Positions 1-13,164 of a stretch of DNA of 64,000 nt are shown piece by piece. The notes beneath the pieces are model-generated. The model was not told the origin of the DNA, did not search any database, and worked only from the letters and a program-made list of their open reading frames with translations. The stretch spans positions 186,001 through 250,000 of the forward strand of contig NZ_CP042420.1 in the NCBI RefSeq assembly GCF_007954625.1. Direction: 5' to 3'. The position numbers were made by a program, and so were the translations under genes. The DNA is from Leuconostoc lactis (GTDB lineage Bacteria > Bacillota > Bacilli > Lactobacillales > Lactobacillaceae). How positions within the stretch are numbered: the first letter of the stretch is position 1; each line of letters opens with the position of its first letter.

Positions 1-398
1 TCGGTTTGACCATTTTGCGTCACAGCATCCGGCTGGCGTTGCACAATCAGATAAGTCTTGTCACCTGCTTGCGGGACATGAAACACAAGTTGTCCTGATG
101 CATCCGTTACTTGCGAATCAACTAACGCCAAATGCTGATCTTGGATCACCGTCTGAATGGTCTGCGCTTGTGTTTTCAGCGTCTGGTTATAATGGTGATC
201 TTGATGATGGGCCGCTGCCAAATTTGACATGTCATACAAATCAAAGCGTGTCCGTTGCTTGGTCTGATGCACAACTTGATGTTGCAACGCAATGGTCGTA
301 TCAGTTTGATTTTGTGCCAATACTGGCCAGTTAAATTGCCAACTTAGCAAGCCAAACAAGCAACAACCCGTTAAAAAGTACAGCATCTTTTTAATCAT
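1..398 (-). CDS. Sortase-type pilin subunit, N-terminal part (truncated by window edge)
   Basis: Starts with a charged MIKKM stretch, a hydrophobic segment and a likely signal-peptidase site after PVLA (about residue 27). The mature part reads like the N-terminal domain of Gram-positive backbone/basal pilins: a TIALQHQV opening strand, an FDLYDMS motif, and a later LVDSQVTDASGQLVFHVP segment typical of pilin N-domains. The ATG overlaps the TGA of the preceding tip-adhesin gene (ATGA), so it is probably translationally coupled and in the same operon. The 3' end, with any LPXTG signal, lies outside the window. Family placement is by reading the protein; which pilus subunit it is (backbone or basal) cannot be decided. 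Confidence 0.7.
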   Translation of the reverse strand, partial: MIKKMLYFLTGCCLFGLLSWQFNWPVLAQNQTDTTIALQHQVVHQTKQRTRFDLYDMSNLAAAHHQDHHYNQTLKTQAQTIQTVIQDQHLALVDSQVTDASGQLVFHVPQAGDKTYLIVQRQPDAVTQNGQT

Positions 399-2088
399 TT
401 TTTCTGCCTCCGGCGTTGGCCATACTGGTAACCCGAATGAAGCAAGAAACCGACACTCAGTAAACCACCAGCCACCATCAAATAAGGTAACTGACCAGCC
501 CCACCTGTGTTTGGCAAAACGGCTTGATTCCGATTTGGAACTTGCAAGATAACTTGATTATCAGTTTGATCGTTGGTTAACTTGGTGGCCCACTGTTTAG
601 TCCCACCGGTCACTTGGACACGGCCATCTGGCGAAATGACCATCACGATTGGTTCGGCAGGTAAGTAACCTTGAGGCGCTTGACGTTCGGTCAAGGTGTA
701 AGTACCTGGGGTTAAATGCATCACGGTAAATGCTGTGCCATGTCGATTGGCTTTAAGGGTTAGCATCTCACCCGTTAGCGCTTTAAGCTCAAATTGTGCG
801 CCTGACACAGGTAGGGTTGTCTGGGCATCCGTCTTTTTCACCACTAATTTGAATGGCTTAATGGGATTATTTTGCGTTAATTTGACAACATTAGTTTGAC
901 TGGCATTATGCGATAATGTCTGGTCAATTGAAAAACCATCCTTAACGCCATCACCGTCTGATTCAGGCGCAGTCGCTGTAATGGCTTGCCCATCACTTAA
1001 CCACTGCCCGTCTGTCGTCAGCGTTAAATGATACGTGGTTTTGGCCATTTGAAACCCACTGGGTGACTGAGTTTCTTGAATGGTGTAGTCGCCTGGTGTC
1101 AACAGCTGGCATTGGCCCGGCTGAACCGTCAGGACCTGCTGACCATCTGAAGATGATACGGTAAACGTCGCACCTTTGACGGGTGATGTTGTCCCTTGGG
1201 CGATTTTGTCAATCATTAAGCCATATTGGCAATTTGTTACCGTCGCCTGATTACCTTGTTGCGTAATTTGTGTCACGTAACCCGCTGTCTGCTCATTTAA
1301 AACCTGATAATCGAATGCTTGGCCTTGGTTATTATAGGCGGGTAGCCACACCGATTGCCCGTCTTGCATGCTTTGGGCGACTGTCTTTTGCCAATTTTCC
1401 GTAGCTGTTAGCTGTCCAACCGCCCGCCAATCAGTTAACTGATCAGCCACTTTTCGCCCAATGCCAAACTGAATTTGGTCGGGTCGTTTTGTGCGATCAA
1501 TATCATCCACCCATTTTTTAGTCACCTGCAACTTGGTTCCGGCTGCTTTAGCAGAAGGTATACCAAAGGCCACTGCGGCGTCTTTTTCAGTTGGGGTTAA
1601 TGACGTTTGCCCACTCACTTGGTACCAAAAATCAGGTTGAAAGTTTTGCGCTTCCGTCTTGAGATGGACCTGATAATGCAGCTGAATCTCTTGATCTTGC
1701 CCCAGATTCAGGTTGTTAACGGTCACTTGTTGGGTATCACGTGTCACACTTGGTAAGTTATCAACCACTTTTTTACCCACACTGGTCACGGTAAATGCTG
1801 TGTCCGCATATGTAAATTGTTCACCAATCGGATTATGCACCGTCCCGTTTTTTACCGTATAAAACTCACTTAAGACACTATTGACTTGACCTGCTAAATA
1901 AGTGCCAACGTCATCTAACGTATTAGCATCTTGATAGTGGCCAGGTGTTGCGAGTAATGCCATGCGTTCACGTACTTGCGTTTTGGTTAAATACATGTGA
2001 GAATTATTACCTGTACCCCAACTATCCATATCCAACTGAATACCTAATGTATGTAGTTCAGTCCCTTTTTCCCGCAGTGCGTAGGCCT

Positions 2089-2093
2089 CCCCC
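2089..2093. repeat. Homopolymer tract at the adhesin frameshift
   Basis: Five consecutive C on the plus strand (G on the coding strand), exactly where the adhesin reading frame breaks. Loss of one base restores one open frame through both halves. It may be slipped-strand variation, a fixed mutation or a sequencing error; the sequence alone does not decide. Confidence 0.6.
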
Positions 2094-3144
2094 TAACGTA
2101 GCTGCCCAAGTATCTGGAATCATTTGGCCATCAACTTGATACGGCGCTGGTCTCTCTATCCAGTCAGGATAATGGCTTTCGACAAACTGTGACGTATACC
2201 CTGGATAATCCCATGCTTGACTAAAACCCGTCCCGATAACGTGCCCATCAACTACTTTGGCTTGAGTTACTTTGTATGATTGCGTCGGAATTCCGTCAGT
2301 CAATAACACCATGATTTTTTTATGGTCACTGGCATCACTTGCCAACATGTTTTGTGCTTCACGAAGACCATTTTGTGTAAACGTTCCGCCAGCAGGTGGA
2401 TTTCTGAGAATCTTATTAATGTTTGCAACATGCGCTGTATTACTAACACGCTCAATATTCTCTGACCAAATCCCTGGTTCTTTGTCACTGTCTTTGGCGG
2501 CAAAAGCAACAAGTCCAACATTGACAAAGTCACCATAGCCTGCGTCATTGATGGTTTGCATAAATTTTTCAATACCTTCACGCATCGCATATTCTCGCTT
2601 GATGCCACCGTTGAACACTGAATTCATGGATCCGGACATGTCAGTGACCAAAACAATATCAATTGGTTTGATCGGCACTTGCCGATTCCCTTTAACATTC
2701 AAGAAAACATCAAACAAGCCAGGTGTCGTGGTTTGGCGTGCATATTGTCGTATTTGATAAGCTGGATTGTTGACGTCATGACCGCCAAATTTGAGATAGG
2801 CATTGCGCATGTTATCAGGTGCACCATCCCATTGGGTGACATTGTCCCAGCCCTCACGCTCATGCCCACCCTGGGGATTAATGACGTCCACTTGCCCTGG
2901 TATCGTCCATGCAGCTGTTGATGACGTGCCAGCTGGTGTGGTTTGATAGGTTGGCGTTATACCAGCAGCAGTCACAGTTTGTCCAATGGTTAACAAACAC
3001 AGACTCAGCACACTTAACCATAACCACCAACCACGGTGGTTTCGGCGTTTTTTAGCCCGCCTCGCTTTTATGATAGTAATCGTTCCTTTCTCCCTTCTAA
3101 GTAACAGTTGTGCTTGGTATTTCAAAGTCAATCCCGTTTTTCTA

Positions 3145-3170
3145 GTAGCACAACTCGAGAGATGTAACCC
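3145..3170. repeat. Left inverted recombination-like site
   Basis: The central 14 bases CAACTCGAGAGATG (3151-3164) are the exact reverse complement of 3287-3300. The outer bases of this left copy are poorly conserved with the right copy. It lies inside the upstream part of the pilus gene leader, about 60 bases before the adhesin ribosome site. Confidence 0.6.
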
Positions 3171-3253
3171 CACCATAACAATTCCAACAAATCACCAGTT
3201 ATCACGTATTATGACTTAGGATAACGATTAAACACGCATTTAAATTACCTTTG

Positions 3254-3262
3254 TGATATAAT
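3254..3262 (+). promoter_or_regulatory. Extended -10 promoter inside the putative invertible segment
   Basis: TGATATAAT is a perfect extended -10 element. In the present orientation it fires toward the recombinase. If the segment 3151-3300 were inverted it would sit at about 3189-3194 on the minus strand and read into the pilus operon. No clear -35 is visible, which extended -10 promoters tolerate. Confidence 0.55.
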
Positions 3263-3280
3263 TCTCTTATCAAAGTGTCT

Positions 3281-3306
3281 GGTTCGCATCTCTCGAGTTG
3301 CGAACC
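3281..3306. repeat. Right inverted 26-bp site with 12-2-12 dyad
   Basis: Two 12-base halves, GGTTCGCATCTC and (inverted) GGTTCGCAACTC, differ at one base and flank a 2-base core TC. This is the geometry of serine-invertase crossover sites (Hin/Gin class). The same dyad followed by seven T could also act as an intrinsic terminator or attenuator in front of the recombinase gene. Confidence 0.6.
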
Positions 3307-3354
3307 TTTTTTTGCGTCTTGGAAAAATTATTAATACAATAAAGGAATCATGAT

Positions 3355-3930
3355 ATGAAATACGGCTATGCTAGAGTTAGCACAGAAGGCCAACATCTTG
3401 AAGCCCAAGTTGCGCAGTTAACCCAGGCTGGTGTTGACCAAATTTTCAAAGAAAAATATACCGGCACAACCACTGAACGGCCGGTTTTTGACACACTCTT
3501 AAAAACGTTACAACCTCACGATATGCTTGTTGTGACCAAGCTAGATCGCTTCGCCAGAAATACCCACGAGGCCCTCGAAGTCATGCAACATTTATTTGAT
3601 CAACGGGTCGCCATCCACATCTTAAATTTAGGCTTGATTGATGAAAGTCCCACGGGTAAACTGATTTTCACCATTTTTTCTGCCTTTGCGCAGTTTGAAC
3701 GTGATCTGATTTTGACACGGACACAGGAAGGCAAAGCTTATGCCCGACGCCACAATCCCCATTTTCGTGAAGGACGTAAAGAGACCTATTCCGATATGGA
3801 AATTTTAGCCGCTTATCAACAACATCAAGCTGGCCTATCGTATCAACAAGTGGCCAAAAAAACGGGTATTAGCGCCTCAACTTTAAAACGACGCATCAAA
3901 AAACTCCGACAGGCCGAGAAAAACACGTGA
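3355..3930 (+). CDS. Serine recombinase / DNA invertase (Hin-Pin family)
   Basis: 191 residues, the usual length of Hin/Gin/Pin invertases and small resolvases. The N-terminal catalytic domain starts with YARVSTEGQ (Ser9 nucleophile). TKLDRFARN carries the conserved arginines (Arg65, Arg68), and the long E-helix region FAQFERDLI follows. The C-terminal domain (about 142-186) is a helix-turn-helix, [19 protein letters not shown]. Ribosome site AAAGGA precedes the ATG. The gene sits 50 bases from a 26-bp dyad that has an inverted partner on the other side of a promoter, beside a pilus operon, so a phase-switching invertase is the natural reading. A transposon- or plasmid-type resolvase without invertase function is the alternative. 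Family assignment is firm; the target is inferred. Confidence 0.9.
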   Translation: MKYGYARVSTEGQHLEAQVAQLTQAGVDQIFKEKYTGTTTERPVFDTLLKTLQPHDMLVVTKLDRFARNTHEALEVMQHLFDQRVAIHILNLGLIDESPTGKLIFTIFSAFAQFERDLILTRTQEGKAYARRHNPHFREGRKETYSDMEILAAYQQHQAGLSYQQVAKKTGISASTLKRRIKKLRQAEKNT

Positions 3931-3950
3931 GTCATCGATTTTAACCAACA

Positions 3951-3983
3951 AAAAAAGCTGTGTCTCGAAGTACACAGCTTTTT
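3951..3983. terminator. Bidirectional terminator between recombinase and lacZ
   Basis: AAAAAGCTGTGT and ACACAGCTTTTT form a perfect stem with A and T runs on either side; it serves the convergent recombinase and lacZ genes. Confidence 0.85.
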
Positions 3984-4001
3984 AAAGCATTCATTTTTTA
4001 T

Positions 4002-7118
<3,117 letters not shown>

Positions 7119-8156
7119 TTAAAAGTCCAGCTTAAATTCGGTGACTTGCTGATAAGGCGATGCCGGCGTTAGCACAATATCGCCATATTGCGCAAAACGT
7201 TCGGCGCCAGGTACCGCTTGGGCCTCTAGTGTAATCCCCCCATGGTTTTTCAATTGCGATTGGCGCATTGGCAGATTGTAATCTGTACCAAAATTACCCG
7301 TAAAGACAACCACTGCCGGCGCCGTTGTGGTCATGGCAACGCGCACCAAACCATCTGGTGATAGCAGTTCGGCTTGTGGTGCTCCCTGCGTGTCTTGTAA
7401 CAAAAATGGATGATCAAGGCCATGACCAACGCGTTGATGCTGCTCATCTGTGCTCTCAATCGTCGTGCGAACTGGTTTTGCCTCACGAAAATCAAAACCT
7501 GTGCCAGCCACTGACTGTATTTCCCCAGTCGTTAAGTTCTTATCACCAATGGGCGCAAAGAAATCAGCGGCAACCTTGAGCTGATGCGCTGCAACGCTTT
7601 GCGTCGGATCACCCGTCAAGTTAAAGTAGACATGGTTCGTTGGATTAAAGAGTGTTGGCGCATCAGTCGTAGCGTCATATGTTAACCGCCACACGTTATC
7701 ATTATCCAAAGCATAGGTCACGTTAACGGTGACTTGGCCAGGAAAACCATTTTCCCCGTCTTCACTGACATACGTAAACACAACCCTTGCATCTGTTGCT
7801 GTCACCTGTGGTGCAGCTTGCCAATAACGTTGATCGAAGCCGATCACGCCACTATGCAAATTACTATCGTTTTCATTGGCTTCAAACTGGTAGTCGACAC
7901 CATCGTTTTGCCAATGTGATCCAGCGATACGACCAGCAACACGGCCAATTGTAGCCCCAATAAAGGTATCCTTTTGTTGGTATTCTTCCGCACTGTCAAA
8001 ACCTAATACCAACTCACGTTCGCCTGTCGCAAGTGGGACGCGCAAACTCACAATTCGCGCGCCAAAATCCGTGACACTCAAGGCCACACCCTGGTCGTTG
8101 ACTAGGGTGTAGCATGTTGCTTGCTCACCAAACGGTTGTGTTAAAATTTCCATCAT
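7119..8156 (-). CDS. galM: Aldose 1-epimerase (galactose mutarotase)
   Basis: 345 residues, normal for GalM. It interconverts beta- and alpha-galactose, feeding galactokinase after beta-galactosidase cleavage. Family motifs: FGARIVSLRVP near the N-terminus, TIGRVAGRI, the sugar-contact NLHSG, NPTNHVYFNL with its histidine, and the C-terminal GITLEAQAVP containing the catalytic Glu. Ribosome site AAAGGA precedes tandem ATG ATG, so the start could be 8153. It lies 18 bases after galT and 24 before lacZ in the same operon. Confidence 0.95.
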   Translation of the reverse strand: MMEILTQPFGEQATCYTLVNDQGVALSVTDFGARIVSLRVPLATGERELVLGFDSAEEYQQKDTFIGATIGRVAGRIAGSHWQNDGVDYQFEANENDSNLHSGVIGFDQRYWQAAPQVTATDARVVFTYVSEDGENGFPGQVTVNVTYALDNDNVWRLTYDATTDAPTLFNPTNHVYFNLTGDPTQSVAAHQLKVAADFFAPIGDKNLTTGEIQSVAGTGFDFREAKPVRTTIESTDEQHQRVGHGLDHPFLLQDTQGAPQAELLSPDGLVRVAMTTTAPAVVVFTGNFGTDYNLPMRQSQLKNHGGITLEAQAVPGAERFAQYGDIVLTPASPYQQVTEFKLDF

Positions 8157-8174
8157 AATTTTCCTTTCAAGTTT

Positions 8175-9695
8175 TTAATCTGATACTTGTGCATTTTGGG
8201 CGACAGCCCGTAAGAAACGTGCCAAACCGGCTTCTCCGGCTGCGTCATGTTTATAGACACCCGCATCTTCTAAGACCCGCTCAAAGATGTGCCCGACACT
8301 GTCATTAATGACGTCGGTGACATTATCAGGGGTAATTGTTGTGTTGACACGCAATGTTTCAGCCCACAATTGATGCTTTGGTGCCACCTGGTCGACTTGG
8401 CCTAATAAGTAAGCCTTGACGACCTCAAGTTCGGTCTTTAACCTTGGTGGTAAAATAGCTAAGCCCATGACTTCAATTAAGCCAATATTTTCTTGTTTAA
8501 TATGTTGGACATCGACGTGGGGATGGAAAATACCATCAGGGTACGTCTCCGATACGTTATTATCCCGCAACACTAAGTCGAGTTCGTAACGCCCGTCCCG
8601 ATAGCGCGCAATTGGCGTCACCGTATGATGGCGTTCACCCTGCGCATCAAAGGCGCGAATGTCTAACTCAGGATCGCTATAATGGGCCCACGTTGTCATA
8701 ATTTGTTGGGCAGCTTGTAGCAGGTTGGCTTGGTCTTCATCGGCCAAACGAATCACCGTCATTGGCCAATTTAACACGCCAGCCGACGCAACTTGACTAC
8801 CTGGCAACGTAATTGGTGTCTTAATCGTAGCCTTAGCCATTGGCAAGTCGTAGCGCCCAGCCTGGAAATGATCATGGGTTAGAATGGAGCCGCCGACAAT
8901 GGGCAAGTCCGCATTGGAACCGATAAAATAATCCGGAAATAACGTCACAAACTCTAATAATTTCGCTAAATGGGCCACATCTACGCGCATTGGCCGAATC
9001 GTTTTTGAAAAAACAATCGCATGTTCGTTGAAATAGGCATACGGTGAATATTGGAAAAACCATGGTTCCCCACCCAAAGTTAGGGCCACCACCCGATGAT
9101 TTGCCCGTGCTGGGTAATCTAACCGCCCCCAGTAACCTTCATTATCATGAGATAATTGCGAAACTGGATAATTGACAGGCGTATTTTTTTGAGCCTGCAA
9201 CGCTGCCGCAATCATCTTAGGATCTTTTTCTGGTTTCGACAAATTAATCGTGATTTGTAACGCGCCATATTTTGTCGTGACCGGAAACGAGATATTTTGA
9301 CCAATTTCACGCGTTTTAATGTAGTTACTGCGGCGTGATAATGCAAATAAGTAGTCCGTAGCGGCAGCGGGTGCACTAGCATATTTTTCCCAAAAAATCC
9401 GGTTCACTTCAGAAGGCCGTGGCACAAAAAGGGCCATTAATTGCGCCCCCAACATATCAGCGTTCATCTCACGACGCACCAATGTCACATTCGTGTCTGC
9501 CACACGAATTAAAGCATCCAGTAAAGTTAAGGTGTCCGCATCTTCCCAAGGGGTCAACGTCGTTGGTACTTGATATTCTGCCTCACCAAGCCAGCCCAGC
9601 ACCTGATTAATTAAGTAGGTCTCATCTAGTTCGGTATAGTCGGTCTCAGCAATGACACGCTGGACAAAGACTGTGATTAAGCCATTCTGATTCAT
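8175..9695 (-). CDS. galT: UDP-glucose--hexose-1-phosphate uridylyltransferase (Firmicutes GalT2 type)
   Basis: 506 residues, typical of the long Gram-positive GalT rather than the 350-residue E. coli type. It transfers UMP from UDP-glucose to galactose-1-phosphate in the Leloir pathway. Recognisable segments are FWEKYASAPAAATDYLFALSR, FVTLFPDYFIGSNADLPIVGG, and ILTHDHFQAGRY, whose HDHFQ histidines form the nucleotidyl-transfer site. Ribosome site GAGGTGA lies 4 bases before the ATG, just after galK ends. UDP-galactose 4-epimerase (galE) is not in the window and must be elsewhere. Confidence 0.96.
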   Translation of the reverse strand: MNQNGLITVFVQRVIAETDYTELDETYLINQVLGWLGEAEYQVPTTLTPWEDADTLTLLDALIRVADTNVTLVRREMNADMLGAQLMALFVPRPSEVNRIFWEKYASAPAAATDYLFALSRRSNYIKTREIGQNISFPVTTKYGALQITINLSKPEKDPKMIAAALQAQKNTPVNYPVSQLSHDNEGYWGRLDYPARANHRVVALTLGGEPWFFQYSPYAYFNEHAIVFSKTIRPMRVDVAHLAKLLEFVTLFPDYFIGSNADLPIVGGSILTHDHFQAGRYDLPMAKATIKTPITLPGSQVASAGVLNWPMTVIRLADEDQANLLQAAQQIMTTWAHYSDPELDIRAFDAQGERHHTVTPIARYRDGRYELDLVLRDNNVSETYPDGIFHPHVDVQHIKQENIGLIEVMGLAILPPRLKTELEVVKAYLLGQVDQVAPKHQLWAETLRVNTTITPDNVTDVINDSVGHIFERVLEDAGVYKHDAAGEAGLARFLRAVAQNAQVSD

Positions 9696-9704
9696 CGTGT
9701 CACC

Positions 9705-10883
9705 TCAAATTTCGCCAACCCAATGTGCACCCGTGCCAATGTTAGCCGCATAAAATGATGGCGCGTAACCCACCACCGCTTCATAGCGTTCACCAACTGT
9801 TTTTTCCAGTGTCGCGACTGCATCGCGATGTACTAAGGCAATCGCACAGCCACCAAAACCAGCACCAGTCATCCGTGCACCTAAGACACCCGGCACCTGT
9901 TGGGCAGTTTCAGCCAAAGTATCGAGTTCAATGCCTGTGACTTCATAATCTGCTTTTAGTGATTGGTGCGAGGCATTCATCAGTTGCCCAAAGCCAACCA
10001 AATCATTAGCCTGTAGGGCTTTCACAGCATCTTGCGTCCGTTCATTTTCATAAACCGCATGACGCGCACGACGGCGAACTGTTTCATCCGCAATCAATGC
10101 TGCATTTTGATCAAACGTCGCACGATCCAATTGCCCAAGGAATTGAATGTTGAGCTTTTGTTGTAAGTCAACGACCGCCGCTTGCGTTTCACGCACGCGT
10201 TCGTTATATTTTGAATCTGCTAACTCACGCCGTTTATTCGTATTCATAATGACAATGACGTGATCTCCTAAGTGTGTTAGGATCATCTCATAAATCATTG
10301 TATTCGTATCCAAATAAATAGCGTGATCAGCTTCGCCAAAACCAATCGCAAACTGATCCATAATGCCTGTATTAACGCCGACAAAATCATTTTCAGCACG
10401 TTGGCCACTCGCTACCAATTGTAATCTAGGCACCTTCAAGTCATATAACTTTTTGGCGACCACACCAATCAATAATTCGAGTGACGATGACGACGAGAGC
10501 CCTGAGCCATTGGGGATGTTGCCCGAAATGACCAATTCAAATCCCGTTTCAAACTGATTGCCATATCCACGTAAAGCTTGCAAAACCCCTTTGACAAAGT
10601 TGCCCCATGACCCATGTGGTAACTGGGTTTCATCGTTAATATCAAATGTGATGACCCCCACCTCGGGCATATTGGTCGAATACAACTTCACCAATTTATC
10701 CGTACGCTTACCCGCGACCCCATAAGTCCCTAAGGTAATTGCCGCCGGAAAAACGTGACCCCCATTATAATCCGTATGTTCACCAATTAAATTAATACGT
10801 CCTGGGGAGAAAAATTTGTCAGTTGGTTGTGTTTGAAATTGTGTGTGATAGACTGTTGCGAGTTCATCATAAATTGTTGTCAT
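9705..10883 (-). CDS. galK: Galactokinase
   Basis: 392 residues, GHMP kinase family. It phosphorylates galactose to galactose-1-phosphate with ATP. The galactose-binding signature [20 protein letters not shown] is near residue 26, the ATP-binding [11 protein letters not shown] loop near 130, and the C-terminal [16 protein letters not shown] motif near 345. Ribosome site AAAGGA is 6-7 bases before the ATG. It follows aga by 46 bases and precedes galT by 9, so it is co-transcribed. No regulatory site of its own was seen. Confidence 0.97.
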   Translation of the reverse strand: MTTIYDELATVYHTQFQTQPTDKFFSPGRINLIGEHTDYNGGHVFPAAITLGTYGVAGKRTDKLVKLYSTNMPEVGVITFDINDETQLPHGSWGNFVKGVLQALRGYGNQFETGFELVISGNIPNGSGLSSSSSLELLIGVVAKKLYDLKVPRLQLVASGQRAENDFVGVNTGIMDQFAIGFGEADHAIYLDTNTMIYEMILTHLGDHVIVIMNTNKRRELADSKYNERVRETQAAVVDLQQKLNIQFLGQLDRATFDQNAALIADETVRRRARHAVYENERTQDAVKALQANDLVGFGQLMNASHQSLKADYEVTGIELDTLAETAQQVPGVLGARMTGAGFGGCAIALVHRDAVATLEKTVGERYEAVVGYAPSFYAANIGTGAHWVGEI

Positions 10884-10929
10884 TTGTTTTTCCTTTCATC
10901 AACACTGACCTCAGACCACTACCATATGC

Positions 10930-13146
10930 TTATACTTGTTTAAAATAACGCACACGTGAGGTAAAGTCAGCTTGTGGCCACGGTGTATTGTAGAAGCCAA
11001 CAGCCATCAGTTCATCCCCACCAAATACTTGACCAGTGGCCGGCTCAAAATAAGTCTTATCCGGCGCCAAATGGCTGAGCTTGGTGACATGAAGTGGTGG
11101 TTGCCCTTCTGATAGCACACGATACTGGAACAGCAGTGTTTCTGTTTTATCTGCACTGACAAATTGCCAAGCCACATCGTTGCTTTCAAAAGGTGACTGA
11201 ATGCGATAGAAGTCCCCATACTGAATTAAGTCCCGATGCGTTTTGTAAAACGCCACTTGTTCACTGATTTGCGTTTTGTCGGTATCTGATAACTGGCTTA
11301 GATCGAGTTCGTAACCAAAGACACCCGCCATAGCAACATCCCCACGCATGGTCAAACTACTTTCACGACCGGTCTGATGGTTAGGCGAAGCTGATACATG
11401 CGCCGTCATACTTGAAATCGGATAGCTCAATGATGTCCCATACTGGATTTTTAACCGATCAACTGGGTCTGTATTATCTGACGCCCATGATTGTGGGAAA
11501 TAATACAGCATGCCGGCATCAAAACGACCCCCGCCACCTGAGCAACCTTCAAATAGGATGTTTGGATAGGCTGTTGTGAGTCGTTCAGCTAACTGATACA
11601 CCCCTAATACATAACGGTGAGCCACTTCGCCCTGTCGATCCGCTGGTAAGACTGCTGAATACACCTCGGTTAAATGGCGATTCATATCCCATTTAATATA
11701 GTCAAGCGGCACGTCGTCCAAAATGGCTGAAATTTGATCGTAAATGGCGTCCACAACTTCTTGGCGAGAAAAATCTAACACATGTTGATCCCGACTGGGC
11801 GTCATCGCGCGATTCGGGATTTGAATGGCATAATCTGGATGTGCACGATAAAGTTGTGAGTCCTTTGAGACCATTTCCGGCTCAATCCAAATCCCAAACT
11901 GCATGCCACGATCATGCACACGCTGAGAAATACCAGCTAACCCACCACCCGATTTGAGTTTGTCAGCGTATTCATACCAATCACCCAAGGAACTTGTATC
12001 CGCATCACGATGACCAAACCAACCATCGTCTAACACAAACATTTCAATACCTAGCGGTGCGGCTTGATCCACAATATGATCAATTTTTTCCGCATCAAAA
12101 TTGAAATACGTGGCTTCCCAATTGTTAATGACAATGGGGCGCGGTGCATATTGGAAACGCCCGCGCGCAACACGTTCACGCAATAAGTGATGATACGCTT
12201 GCGACATCCCGTTTAAACCAGCCTCTGAATACACGAGTAAGGCTTCAGGTGCCTGAAACGCTTCATCTGGTAGCAATTGCCAACTAAACCCTTGTTCGTT
12301 AATGCCCGCTAGGACGCGTACCTGATCCACGTAATCTTTTTCCAGCGTAAATTGATGGTTCCCCGAATACACGAGCTGTACACCAATTGCTGTGCCACTA
12401 TCTTCCGTCGTATCTGGCGCAACTAACGCGATAAACGGATTCATATGATGTGAGCTACCACCACGGTGACTGGCAAATGACGTGATGCCATGTGGCAAGC
12501 TTTTACGTTCCATCTGACGTTCGTTCAAATGTGCCCCATGTAGCGAAATAACTTCTAGTTGATTTTCAATGACGTCTAATTGTACTGATACCAGTTTTTC
12601 AACCTGTAGCTTTTGCGTGCCACGGTTAACGAGTTTCGCAGATCGCGCAATGACTGGTCGATCAGCAAAGATGGTATAAGACAAGAACAGTTCTGCATCT
12701 AACGTGGCATCAGCCAACCGGACAATTAACGTTTTGGCTTCTTCAGGTGCTAGGACGTATGCTTGTGGCAAATCCACTAAATCTGGCTTACCCGCTTGTA
12801 TCTCATAATCGACGTAACGAAAATCGGTTGCTTGCGCACCATTTTCAGCACGAATCACGACAGCTGGTTGCCGAAAATCCCCCGTATCAAAGCCTGAAAA
12901 CTCCTGCCGTAACGTGTCTTTCGAATACCCACGATCCAATTGGCCAGGATTACCAGCTGGATTTGGTGAAAAACCACGGTCTATTCTGGGATAACGCCGT
13001 TGGTCATGATACGTTGATATCTGCCGACCAAAGTAAAGATGACTTAAAATATCACCCGTATCAGCTTGAAAAAGATACGAGATTTGATCATTTTTAAGAT
13101 GAAAAACCTTGTTTTCAGCGTCAAAAAAAATGCTTGCACTAGTCAT
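10930..13146 (-). CDS. aga: Alpha-galactosidase (GH36)
   Basis: 738 residues from the chosen start, normal for GH36 Aga/MelA-type enzymes. It removes alpha-1,6-galactose from melibiose and raffinose-family sugars. The catalytic nucleophile is in DYIKWDMNRH (Asp487) and the acid/base region is FEGCSGGGGRFD; FVLDDGWFGHRD lines the pocket. ATG 13146 (MTSASIFFD) was chosen over an ATG 48 bases upstream because AGGAAGA sits just before it and the N-terminus then matches the family. First gene of the galactoside operon, with promoter, two operator-like copies and a cre box directly upstream. No signal peptide, so it acts in the cytoplasm. Confidence 0.95.
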   Translation of the reverse strand: MTSASIFFDAENKVFHLKNDQISYLFQADTGDILSHLYFGRQISTYHDQRRYPRIDRGFSPNPAGNPGQLDRGYSKDTLRQEFSGFDTGDFRQPAVVIRAENGAQATDFRYVDYEIQAGKPDLVDLPQAYVLAPEEAKTLIVRLADATLDAELFLSYTIFADRPVIARSAKLVNRGTQKLQVEKLVSVQLDVIENQLEVISLHGAHLNERQMERKSLPHGITSFASHRGGSSHHMNPFIALVAPDTTEDSGTAIGVQLVYSGNHQFTLEKDYVDQVRVLAGINEQGFSWQLLPDEAFQAPEALLVYSEAGLNGMSQAYHHLLRERVARGRFQYAPRPIVINNWEATYFNFDAEKIDHIVDQAAPLGIEMFVLDDGWFGHRDADTSSLGDWYEYADKLKSGGGLAGISQRVHDRGMQFGIWIEPEMVSKDSQLYRAHPDYAIQIPNRAMTPSRDQHVLDFSRQEVVDAIYDQISAILDDVPLDYIKWDMNRHLTEVYSAVLPADRQGEVAHRYVLGVYQLAERLTTAYPNILFEGCSGGGGRFDAGMLYYFPQSWASDNTDPVDRLKIQYGTSLSYPISSMTAHVSASPNHQTGRESSLTMRGDVAMAGVFGYELDLSQLSDTDKTQISEQVAFYKTHRDLIQYGDFYRIQSPFESNDVAWQFVSADKTETLLFQYRVLSEGQPPLHVTKLSHLAPDKTYFEPATGQVFGGDELMAVGFYNTPWPQADFTSRVRYFKQV

Positions 13147-13164
13147 TGTCTTCCTCCAGGAAAC

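Larger units (their letters stand above)
395..3176 (-). pseudogene. VWA-domain pilus tip adhesin, LPXTG-anchored, frameshifted
   Basis: Two adjacent reading frames join into one surface adhesin. The upstream half (to 2058) has a basic N-terminus, a hydrophobic signal segment ending TVTAAG and a von Willebrand A domain with the metal-site motif DMSGS. The downstream half (395 to about 2090) continues the VWA domain, then has CnaB/SpaA-like repeats (VVKKTDA pilin-like lysine, YTLTERQAPQGY E-box), an LPNTG sorting signal, a hydrophobic segment and a basic RRRQKK tail. The frames are linked by one extra base in a run of five C (2089-2093 on the plus strand); with four C the protein reads ATLGEAYALREKGTELHTLG without a stop. 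The ATG at 3176 is doubtful: it lies inside the putative invertible segment. A strong ribosome site (GGGAGAAAGGA, about 3084-3094) is followed only by rare start codons (ATT 3080, ATC 3074, ATA 3071). Confidence 0.85.

Noticed and set aside
3281..3313. Right dyad purely as a terminator
   Set aside because: It would sit about 20 bases after the only visible promoter of the recombinase gene, and its exact 14-base inverted copy at 3151 is not explained by a terminator. The alternative stays open.
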